Source: Flavobacteriales bacterium (lineage in GTDB: Bacteria; Bacteroidota; Bacteroidia; Flavobacteriales; Parvicellaceae). From it: 9,832 nt of DNA. The notes below the pieces were generated by a model that ran no database searches, had not been told where the DNA came from, and worked only from the letters and a program-made list of their open reading frames with translations. Of the stretch, positions 1 to 6,490 are shown in pieces. A program made the translations under genes and the position numbers. The DNA is taken from NCBI GenBank assembly GCA_014239715.1, contig JAAZYJ010000227.1, positions 1 through 9,832 of the forward strand, written 5' to 3'. How positions within the stretch are numbered: position 1 is the first letter of the stretch; every line of letters starts with the position of its first letter.

Positions 1-1251
1 AATCTGGCTAGTGATCAGCTGGAATACAAGTTCTTACAGACTTTCAGAAAATTAACCAGAGAGAATTATCCCAAAGTTGGCTTTCTTCAGGGACACGGCG
101 AGCTCAGCGAAAACAGTACTTTATCCATACGCGGGCATCTTAAAGAGTACTACGACATTGAACATTTTACACTCAAAGACACAAATGGCCGAGTGATTTT
201 TGACCCTAAGAAAGACGCCGACGGGAAAACCAGTTTTCGAGCATTGAAAGATTACAAGAGCATTATCATAGCTCAACCTAAAATGCCATTTTCGAATGAA
301 GAGAAATTTATCATCGACCAGTTCATTATGAACGGTGGCAAAGTGGCGTGGCTGATCGACCCCTTAAATATGCAAGAGGACAGTCTTTTCATGACGGGAC
401 AATCTTTTGCTATGCCTTACGACCTGAATATCAGCGACATGCTATTCAACTATGGAGCAAGGATCAATAACGAGCTGATCTTGTCAAAAAAATGTGGGCC
501 AATTTGGGATTTCCGAACGAACCAACCTGCAGATTGGAATTTTTACGTGCTCGCAAGAAATTCGAACAGAGACCCCGTTGCTGCCAACCTGAATCCGGTA
601 AAAATGAAATACGTCAGTACGGTTGATCCCGTCGGCGACTCAACTGTACGTAAAAGGATACTTTTGGAATCCTCAGCTGGATCAAGAGTCATCAAAAGCC
701 CTGCACGAGTTGCTCTTGCCTATATTGATCCGGCGTATCGACCCAATTTTGTAGGAGATGGGGTTGAGAAGCGCCCTACTGCACTAATGCTTGAAGGGAG
801 CTTTAAGAGCTTCTTCAGAAACTCTCTGGATCCGGCCTATAAAGACTCACTAGTGCTCAAGACAATCAGTGAACCAAATAAAATGCTTGTTGTAGGTGAT
901 GGGGACCTGATCAAGAATAGGATTCATCCGGAGAAGTTGAACGAACCCAAAATTGACCCGAGAGATGTTTTAAGCCCTGACCATGAGGTAATTGTGTCTA
1001 CACCAAACCCTATACCCATGTACAACAACATTGATTTTTTCAAGAATGCATTCGATGACCTGATGGAAGAAGACAACCTCATTTCATTAAGAGGTCGAGA
1101 ATTCAAGCAGCGTCCGCTTAATGAAGAATTAATCAACAATGATAGTTCAAGAGCTACCCTCAAGTTTTTAAACGTTGCGCTCCCCATTCTTGTTCTGTTA
1201 CTGTTCGGAGGGATTCAATATGTCATAAGGCAAAGAAAATTCAAAAAATAA
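1..1251 (+). CDS. gldG: GldG, gliding-motility ABC transporter auxiliary protein (5' end missing)
   Basis: The reading frame is open from base 1 to the TAA at 1249-1251, giving 416 residues; the N-terminal part with its membrane anchor lies upstream of the window, since family members are usually well over 500 residues. Visible hallmarks are a GHGE motif at residues 31-34 of the fragment, the LRGREFKQRPLNEE segment just before the end, and one C-terminal membrane helix at about residues 390-409 followed by a basic tail (RQRKFKK). This matches the GldG/ABC_transp_aux family, in which a large extracytoplasmic domain is held between two membrane helices. In Flavobacterium, GldG works with the permease GldF and the ATPase GldA and is needed for gliding; the transported substrate is unknown. 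It overlaps the next gene by one base. A GTG at 193 is not a credible start because family sequence continues upstream of it. Confidence 0.92.
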   Translation, partial: NLASDQLEYKFLQTFRKLTRENYPKVGFLQGHGELSENSTLSIRGHLKEYYDIEHFTLKDTNGRVIFDPKKDADGKTSFRALKDYKSIIIAQPKMPFSNEEKFIIDQFIMNGGKVAWLIDPLNMQEDSLFMTGQSFAMPYDLNISDMLFNYGARINNELILSKKCGPIWDFRTNQPADWNFYVLARNSNRDPVAANLNPVKMKYVSTVDPVGDSTVRKRILLESSAGSRVIKSPARVALAYIDPAYRPNFVGDGVEKRPTALMLEGSFKSFFRNSLDPAYKDSLVLKTISEPNKMLVVGDGDLIKNRIHPEKLNEPKIDPRDVLSPDHEVIVSTPNPIPMYNNIDFFKNAFDDLMEEDNLISLRGREFKQRPLNEELINNDSSRATLKFLNVALPILVLLLFGGIQYVIRQRKFKK

Positions 1252-2291
1252 TGACAACAAGAACACTACTGTATTTTTCTTTTTCAACTCTTCTCTTATC
1301 AACCTATTTTTTGGTTCTGATGCTACTGGGCGGTTGCAAGCCAAATTTAGTCAACGACAAGCCTACTTTCGCTATAAAAGACACGAGCCAAGTAGACCAA
1401 ATCCAGATCACTGAAGCCAACGGTAACTCAATAGTAATTCAGCGCAGAACAACACCCGATGTATGGAAACTGAATTCGGGAGATTTTGACGCAAGAGAAG
1501 ATGCTGTTGATCTTATTTTAGAGACCATTTTCAGAATTAAAATAAAGCAGGAAGTAGATGAAAGCTCAAGAAATAACATCATTAATCAGATCGCTGCATC
1601 CAATAAGAAAGTTGATTTTTTTAAAAATAACGCTGAAACTCCTTTCAAAACCTATTACGTCGGAAATTCAACCCCGGATAAGCTCGGCACCTTTATGGTA
1701 ATGAGTGAAAAAATAGAAGGAGAAATGGTCAAGTCTAACCCGTATATTGTCTACAAACCCGGGATGTACGGGCATCTTGAAAGTCGGTTTTTTTCAGAGA
1801 TAAATGAATGGCGAAGTACAGCGGTTTTCAAGTATGGAAGAGGAGCGATTTCCCGTATACATCTCCAGTTTTTTGAAGAGCCACAAAAATCCCATGTTGT
1901 TGAGATAGATCAGAAAGGAGGGCTGAAACTATTTGAAAACACCGGAAAAGAAGTAAGTGAATTTAATACGAAATCCGTTCAACGATATGTAACGTTGATG
2001 ATGCGCCTCAATTACGAAGGAATGAACAAAGAGCTCTCCATGCATGAAGCTGATTCTGTAATGCGATCTGACCCCTTATATGCGTTGACAGTAACTGACG
2101 ATAAAGGTGCTCAAAAAAAAGTGATCATTCACCGCAAATTTGCGCCTCCCGGTTTAACAGATTATAAAGATGATCCGATACTTTGGGATAAGGACCGGTA
2201 CTGGGGTCATATTGAAGGGAATTCAGAGCTGATGAAACTACAGTTTTATAGCTGGGGGCCCGTATTTAAACCCATATCATTTTTCCAATAA
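1251..2291 (+). CDS. DUF4340-type lipoprotein, partner gene of gldG
   Basis: This 346-residue protein starts at an ATG sharing its A with the gldG stop codon (TAATG), so the two are probably translationally coupled. Residues 5-26 form a hydrophobic signal segment, followed by a lipobox-like LGGC with the candidate lipidated cysteine at residue 29. The rest reads as a DUF4340 domain: a strand containing VDQIQITEANG (48-58), then a short strand ending in the typical tryptophan (VWKLN, 71-75), and later a YGHLESRF segment and a C-terminal WGPVFKPISFF. The function of DUF4340 is not established. The family is commonly encoded next to GldG-like ABC_transp_aux proteins, which suggests it works at the outer face of the same transporter. 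Its substrate and its exact membrane location cannot be read from the sequence. Confidence 0.85.
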   Translation: MTTRTLLYFSFSTLLLSTYFLVLMLLGGCKPNLVNDKPTFAIKDTSQVDQIQITEANGNSIVIQRRTTPDVWKLNSGDFDAREDAVDLILETIFRIKIKQEVDESSRNNIINQIAASNKKVDFFKNNAETPFKTYYVGNSTPDKLGTFMVMSEKIEGEMVKSNPYIVYKPGMYGHLESRFFSEINEWRSTAVFKYGRGAISRIHLQFFEEPQKSHVVEIDQKGGLKLFENTGKEVSEFNTKSVQRYVTLMMRLNYEGMNKELSMHEADSVMRSDPLYALTVTDDKGAQKKVIIHRKFAPPGLTDYKDDPILWDKDRYWGHIEGNSELMKLQFYSWGPVFKPISFFQ

Positions 2292-2297
2292 TTTTAG

Positions 2298-2381
2298 TTG
2301 TTAATAACAAGGTGAATAGTGTTGATAATTAGCATCGCTAACACGATCATTATCCGTTATATTTGTTGGCTAACAATGTTA
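2298..2381 (+). promoter_or_regulatory. dnaN upstream regulatory region with -7 box and inverted repeats
   Basis: Between the DUF4340 stop and dnaN, positions 2358-2365 read TATATTTG, an exact match to the Bacteroidota -7 consensus TAnnTTTG. It ends 27 bases before the dnaN ATG. I see no clear -33 TTG at normal spacing, so this is a probable rather than proven promoter. Two odd-centred perfect palindromes flank it: TTGTTA/TAACAA around 2304 (2298-2310) and TAACA/TGTTA around 2376 (2371-2381). The heptamer GCTAACA occurs twice, at 2337-2343 and 2369-2375, 32 bases apart (about three helical turns). These could be operator half-sites, but the region is AT-rich and chance is not excluded. Confidence 0.45.
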
Positions 2382-2392
2382 AATATACCCAC

Positions 2393-3514
2393 ATGAAATT
2401 TATAGTTTCCAGTTCTGATCTGCTTAAAAGTCTCCAAGGAATCGGAGGCGTTTTGAATTCGAGCAATACACTTCCAATTCTGGATAACTTTCTGTTTGAG
2501 ATCAAAGGAAAATCACTGACCGTATCCGCCTCGGACCTGGAAACCACAATGACCACGGTGATAGAGGTTGAAGCAAAAGAAGAAGGAACAATTTGTATTC
2601 CCGCAAGAATGCTCATGGACATTCTTAAAGCATTCCCGGAGCAACCACTCGCATTTGACATTGATAGCAAGACATGTGGGATAGAGATATCTTCTGACAA
2701 CGGTAAATACAAACTAAGCGGGCATAGTGGTAACGAATTCCCAAAAGTTCCAACGATCGAATCCCCCTCAAAAGCAGAGCTGCCAGCCGAAGTTCTTGCC
2801 AATGCAATCAGCAAGACAATATTTGCCGCAGGGAACGATGACCTGAGGCCTGTGATGAGCGGAGTTTATTTTCAGCTGGAAAATGACGGGATCACATTCG
2901 TAGCTACCGATGCACATAAATTGGTTCGATTTAAAAGAACCGACGTCAAAGCAGCGAAGGAATCATCATTTATAGTCCCCAAAAAGCCATTAAACCTGCT
3001 AAAAGGCCTTATGGCAGCGTCTGGGTCCAATGTGCGAATGGAATACAACGAGAATAACGTATTTTTTGCTTTTGACAACATTACCCTGGTCTGTAGGTTA
3101 ATAGATGGCAAGTACCCCAACTATTCAGCGGTTATACCCAATGAGAACCCCAATAAGTTAACCATTGACCGTACTGAATTACTGAGCTCCATAAAACGAG
3201 TATCGATCTTTGCCAATAAAACAACGAATCAGGTCAGACTAAAAATGACCGGAAGCGACTTGGTTATTTCAGCAGAAGATCTAGATTTCTCTAATGAAGC
3301 CAACGAAAGGTTGACATGTAACTACCAGGGGGAGGATATGGAAATCGGTTTTAATTCCAGATTTTTGGTGGAAATGCTGGCAAATATCGATGCACAGGAA
3401 ACCATAATTCAAATGAGTGCTCCAAACAGAGCAGGAATCATTGTACCAGGTGGTGATGCAGCAGGGAATGAAGACATTTTAATGCTAGTGATGCCCGTTA
3501 TGCTCAATCCTTGA
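2393..3514 (+). CDS. dnaN: DNA polymerase III subunit beta (sliding clamp)
   Basis: This is the ring-shaped processivity clamp that encircles DNA and tethers the replicative polymerase and other clamp-binding proteins. At 373 residues from the ATG at 2393 it has the normal length for the phylum. It shows three successive clamp folds and family landmarks: LRPVMSGVYF at 151-160 in the second domain, ATDAHKL at 171-177 (usually ATDGHRL), IDGKYPNY at 237-244, and a C-terminal MPVML that forms part of the peptide-binding groove in homologues. I chose ATG 2393 because the protein then begins MKFIVSSSDLLKSLQ, the usual clamp N-terminus. A TTG ten codons upstream lies inside the probable -7 promoter box. 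There is no Shine-Dalgarno sequence. The gene seems to have its own promoter although it follows the gldG pair by only 101 bases. Nothing suggests that it is damaged. Confidence 0.98.
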   Translation: MKFIVSSSDLLKSLQGIGGVLNSSNTLPILDNFLFEIKGKSLTVSASDLETTMTTVIEVEAKEEGTICIPARMLMDILKAFPEQPLAFDIDSKTCGIEISSDNGKYKLSGHSGNEFPKVPTIESPSKAELPAEVLANAISKTIFAAGNDDLRPVMSGVYFQLENDGITFVATDAHKLVRFKRTDVKAAKESSFIVPKKPLNLLKGLMAASGSNVRMEYNENNVFFAFDNITLVCRLIDGKYPNYSAVIPNENPNKLTIDRTELLSSIKRVSIFANKTTNQVRLKMTGSDLVISAEDLDFSNEANERLTCNYQGEDMEIGFNSRFLVEMLANIDAQETIIQMSAPNRAGIIVPGGDAAGNEDILMLVMPVMLNP

Positions 3515-3755
3515 TTACTTTGATACCCTTCGGATTTTCAGCAAAAATAAATCGTTAGCTAAAGCACTATAACCAGTTGATAATGTTTACATTAGACTCT
3601 GTTAATTAAGAGCTACGCCCTACTTTACACTAGAAATTCGCTAGCTGTCTTGACAGTTATCGGGCATTTCTGTTCACTCATCGAACATTGCCCTTTCTGA
3701 CAAACAATCGGTTCTGTGCATTCGTATATGCGTCTCAAACCACAACCACGTTCCT
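3515..3755. other. Intergenic region downstream of dnaN, with short hairpin
   Basis: This 241-base gap has no convincing gene and no clear terminator (no GC-rich stem followed by a T run). The best structure is at 3643-3658, where AGCTGT and ACAGTT flank a CTTG loop; with one G-U pair this forms a six-base-pair stem closed by a CUUG tetraloop. It lies about 100 bases before the next gene, so it could be in that gene's leader. TTAATTAA (3602-3609) and TTAGCTAA are simple palindromes of no clear meaning. An imperfect -7-like box (TTCCTTTG, 3751-3758) coincides with the TTG chosen as the next start and is therefore unlikely to be that gene's promoter. A better-placed promoter was not found. Confidence 0.4.
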
Positions 3756-5366
3756 TTGCGAACTAAAAAAAATAGCAATAGTAAGTTCATCACACACGTG
3801 AGAGCCGATGGGATTGTTTGCATTCAAGCAAAGAATGACAACGCCAGCATCGCGTTAACCGATTTTGATGAACTTTATGAGACACTGGCAGAAATGGCAG
3901 TGCCTAGTGGAAAGCTATTGTTACTATTTGACCTATCTAATAATCCTAGACTAGACAAAAATGCTAGAGGTTTCATCTATTCTGAAGGAATGATAGAAAC
4001 CACCAAAGCTCTTGCATTCTCTTCATCCAACGAATTCAATGCTCTATTAGGCAATTTTCTTGCACATTACAAGCACGAATTTTACCCAATACGTCTTTTT
4101 GCAACTGAAGAAAGTGCTTTAAAGTGGCTTATGGCGTATCACAGCCTCGAAGATGTCCGACTTGAACAGATCCTAAACATGCTGAATCAGCTGTCATCTC
4201 TCAATTTTCGAAAAAAATATACGGTTACAGAAAAACAGGATGCGCTGGACACAATTGGGTTTGGTCTAAATATGATCAGTGAAGAGCTTGAATTTGCATT
4301 AAATGAAAAATCCAGACTTCACATTGAGAATCTGAACTTGCAAAAGTCAATTAAGGAAGCTGACTATTTCGGCAAAGGCCTTGACCACATTGCACGAATT
4401 ATGATCGTCAACGAAAATGGCATTATCATCAGCACAAATTCTGAATACTGTGAGATTTCAAAATACGGTAAAGATGAGATCATTGGACAGCAGCTTCTTA
4501 ACTCCGATGACTTCAGTGAAGATTCGTTAACAAAAATCTGGAAAACCCTTAAAAAAGGGAATAACTGGCGAGAGGACACTAAACACAAAGCCAAAGACAG
4601 CTCATTTTATTGGGTTGACAATAACATTATACCCATCAACGATGACAATTTTTTAGTCATACAATTGGATATTACCGCAAGAAAAGAGAACGAAAAACAA
4701 CTATTGTTATCTGTTTTTAACGCCAGGGAAGAACAAAAAGAAGAATTAGGCAATACGATCCACAAAGAGATCACAACAACATTAGCCGGTCTTCAATACA
4801 TACTTAAGTCACTGAACGAAAAGATAACAGCCCTGAATGACAGGGAAATGCAAATGCTGATAACTTCGGTACGAAAAAACTTTGAGCACATTATTGGCAA
4901 TACGAAAAGGTTATCAGCCAATTTGACAACCCCTTCTATTTCAAAGCTGGGACTTGTTCCGGGGTTAGAAGCATTTAGTGAAGAACTGCAAAAGTCATCT
5001 GATCATCTTATCGAGCTGGTAGCGAAATCCGGATCAAAAAACAACCGATTAGGCAAAGAACAGGAAACGGTACTGTATATGGCCTCAACGGGCCTGATCA
5101 ACTACATTGTACACAATTCGGAGAAATGTACGATCGAACTAAAGGTAGAGCTATCTGATTCGGCTACGATCAAAATAAACGTGCCAAAGTCAAAGCTAGA
5201 CCTGAAAAAGGCACTTATTGACACGGGCAATGAAATAGGTATTGTAAAGAAATTAATTGATCACTACAATGGAGCAATTACTGTTAAAAACACAAAAAGT
5301 CCAGCTGAATCCGCCATTTCCATCCAACTTCCATCGACCAAAGAAGCCAAAGACGAAGAGGAATAA
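3756..5366 (+). CDS. STAS-like / PAS / degenerate histidine-kinase fusion protein
   Basis: The 536-residue product appears soluble, with no signal peptide or membrane helix. Residues 10-128 resemble the small SpoIIAA/STAS-like proteins common in Bacteroidota (ADGIV start, LLFDLSN strand at 56-62, ending in ESALKWL). Residues 150-205 look helical/coiled-coil and contain DALDTIGFGLNMISEEL. A PAS domain spans about 210-308 and ends in QLDITARKENEKQ. Residues 323-416 align with the HisKA_3 dimerisation helices of NarX/LiaS-type kinases, with H336 at the phospho-acceptor position and a typical second-helix/X-region LSANLTTPSISKLGLVPGL. The C-terminus follows the HATPase outline (LYMASTGLINY at 440, ending SIQLP), but key motifs are altered: the residue after His is Lys instead of Asp/Glu, the N-box acid is replaced, and no DxGxG box is present. 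It is thus likely a sensor or scaffold without kinase activity. The start is TTG at 3756; no ATG occurs in frame between the stop at 3651 and codon 47. No response-regulator gene is adjacent. Confidence 0.8.
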   Translation: MRTKKNSNSKFITHVRADGIVCIQAKNDNASIALTDFDELYETLAEMAVPSGKLLLLFDLSNNPRLDKNARGFIYSEGMIETTKALAFSSSNEFNALLGNFLAHYKHEFYPIRLFATEESALKWLMAYHSLEDVRLEQILNMLNQLSSLNFRKKYTVTEKQDALDTIGFGLNMISEELEFALNEKSRLHIENLNLQKSIKEADYFGKGLDHIARIMIVNENGIIISTNSEYCEISKYGKDEIIGQQLLNSDDFSEDSLTKIWKTLKKGNNWREDTKHKAKDSSFYWVDNNIIPINDDNFLVIQLDITARKENEKQLLLSVFNAREEQKEELGNTIHKEITTTLAGLQYILKSLNEKITALNDREMQMLITSVRKNFEHIIGNTKRLSANLTTPSISKLGLVPGLEAFSEELQKSSDHLIELVAKSGSKNNRLGKEQETVLYMASTGLINYIVHNSEKCTIELKVELSDSATIKINVPKSKLDLKKALIDTGNEIGIVKKLIDHYNGAITVKNTKSPAESAISIQLPSTKEAKDEEE

Positions 5367-5450
5367 TAGAAAATGTAATTAACCAACATTTGAGTAGGAA
5401 CCTCATATTGCGGTCTAATAATCTTAGGCGAAAACTGAATTATTTTCTAT
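5366..5450. repeat. Long-range inverted repeat straddling the kinase-like gene's 3' end
   Basis: ATAGAAAAT at 5366-5374 is perfectly complementary to ATTTTCTAT at 5442-5450. After a two-base bulge (GT), AATT at 5377-5380 pairs with AATT at 5438-5441, giving a 13-pair interrupted stem around a loop of 57 bases. The left arm begins on the last base of the TAA stop codon. It is entirely A/T except for one G-C pair, so it may be chance. If transcribed it could fold as a 3'-end structure of the mRNA. It lacks the T tract of an intrinsic terminator. Confidence 0.3.
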
Positions 5451-5689
5451 CTTAACCACCGTTATTGTTATGAGAATACAAACAGGACTCGCGTGAGTTA
5501 CGTCCCGTCACAATAATGAGATAAACAAATCGATGATTAGCAAGAGAGTTGTGTGGACAGCCGAACTTAACCATATCTGCAAAATAGCCAGGTCTATCAT
5601 GATCAAGGCGATGGTAGGGCGTCACATCTTGTGTACCACACCAAATCACACTTTTATTTGCAATAAGGAATTATTCAAATCCGTGTATT
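5367..5689. other. 323-base stretch without a convincing gene
   Basis: No tRNA- or rRNA-like sequence and no CRISPR or insertion-sequence ends were seen. Besides the inverted repeat in its first part, it holds an open frame on the - strand (5452-5649, 65 codons, first residues MIWCGTQDVTPYHRL) that no + strand gene explains as a shadow. I do not recognise the product. It is rich in His, Tyr, Arg and Asn, has no recognisable domain, and is preceded by no promoter-like box, so I do not call it a gene. GTGTGG at 5550-5555 and CCACAC at 5636-5641 could pair over 80 bases. The stretch may be a decayed gene, an interspersed repeat or simply leader/trailer DNA. Confidence 0.4.
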
Positions 5690-6217
5690 TTGAACTTTGA
5701 CATAGAAAAATCGATAGAGATCTTGGAGCGCACGCCTGTTGCTATAGAAGCCTTGCTTGAAGGACTTAGCAAGGATTGGATATATGCTAAGGAGGGCAAT
5801 GAAGCTTGGAGCGTGCACAAAGTTGTTAGCCACCTGATATATGGTGAACGGACTACCTGGACGCCTAGATTAGAAATGATCATGTCAAACTTTCCTACAA
5901 AAGAGTTTGAACCCACTGATGATGTGGAGGAGCACTTTGATAAAATGGAAAGCAAATCCATCAGAGAACTGATTTTTCAGCTGAAATACCTCAGAGAAAT
6001 TAATATTGACATTGTTCAGGCATACAATATTACAAATGACGACCTTAGCTCCACAGCTACACACCCTGAGCTTGGCATTGTGACGCTTAAAGAATTGCTT
6101 GCTACGTGGGTCGTGCATGATATGGCGCACCTTTCTCAAATAACCAGGATCATGGCTAAGAAGTTCGGAGAAGATGTTGGCCCATGGAAGGATCAACTCG
6201 GAATCTTGAAAAAATAA
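5690..6217 (+). CDS. DinB/YfiT-family putative metal-dependent protein
   Basis: The 175-residue product matches the DinB_2 four-helix bundle family in length and pattern. The three histidines that bind a divalent metal in this family are present: H48 in VSHLIYGE on the second helix, and H143 and H147 in WVVHDMAHLSQ (HxxxH) on the last long helix. Other typical stretches are the N-terminal FDIEKSIEILERTP, NEAWSVHKVVSHL, LGIVTLKELLATW and the C-terminal VGPWKDQLGIL. Known relatives include thiol-dependent transferases such as the bacillithiol and mycothiol enzymes, but most Bacteroidota members are uncharacterised, so the substrate cannot be assigned. The start is TTG at 5690, giving MNFDIEKSI, which is where relatives begin; the frame is open back to 5618 but contains no ATG or GTG. 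It is cytoplasmic (no signal) and appears to be a single-gene unit. Confidence 0.9.
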   Translation: MNFDIEKSIEILERTPVAIEALLEGLSKDWIYAKEGNEAWSVHKVVSHLIYGERTTWTPRLEMIMSNFPTKEFEPTDDVEEHFDKMESKSIRELIFQLKYLREINIDIVQAYNITNDDLSSTATHPELGIVTLKELLATWVVHDMAHLSQITRIMAKKFGEDVGPWKDQLGILKK

Positions 6218-6490
6218 TTCACAATTATCCTTTACATCCCTGCTTTTGGCCGAGAGTAACAACGTCCAAACATAAAACCACGTTTCTTTTCATTACCCTA
6301 CCCCCATTTTTCCCGTGTAAAAATGCCCAATTATATCACTTATTTCGTAAGTAAACCGTTTCATATCAATTACTATTTACTGATTTAGAACTGCGATTTT
6401 TCAACTTTATTTAAGTCCCTTAATTGTGTTTAGAGCGGAAATAAAAAGCAATTTTGACCGCTATTTTAATCCAACTACTAAACACATAAC
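6218..6490. promoter_or_regulatory. Leader/intergenic region before the T9SS protein, with a bulged hairpin
   Basis: This 273-base AT-rich gap has no supported gene. At 6434-6462, AGCGG and CCGCT are complementary; inside them AAAT (6439-6442) can pair with ATTT (6451-6454), leaving a three-base bulge, for a stem of nine pairs. It ends 28 bases before the ATG at 6491 and could be a 5'-leader structure. A C-rich run at about 6296-6319 gives only three G tracts on the - strand, so no quadruplex is supported. No full TAnnTTTG box was found; TAATTGTG at 6421-6428 has one mismatch. Confidence 0.3.

Noticed and set aside
1614..1625. Slippery-looking T7A5 run within the DUF4340 gene
   Set aside because: The reading frame continues normally to a family-like C-terminus, and no alternative-frame product of interest follows.
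2350..2358. TTATCCGTT as a DnaA box and origin element
   Set aside because: Only the first six bases match the consensus, and no cluster of boxes or AT-rich unwinding region typical of an origin is evident.
2363..2392. TTG start ten codons upstream of the dnaN ATG
   Set aside because: It falls inside the TATATTTG promoter-like box, and clamp proteins normally begin at the MKFIVSSSD sequence.
2350..2814. 154-codon open frame on the - strand opposite dnaN
   Set aside because: It lies inside the well-supported dnaN gene and has no domain; it is an antisense shadow of dnaN codon bias.
6214..6228. Hairpin ATAATT/AATTAT at the DinB stop codon as a terminator
   Set aside because: The stem is all A/T with a three-base loop and no following T run, so it would be too weak.
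5885..6262. 125-codon - strand frame opposite the DinB-family gene
   Set aside because: It covers the conserved metal-binding part of the + strand gene, and its translation has no recognisable family pattern.
6296..6319. C-rich run as a possible G-quadruplex on the - strand
   Set aside because: Only three G tracts are present and four are needed.
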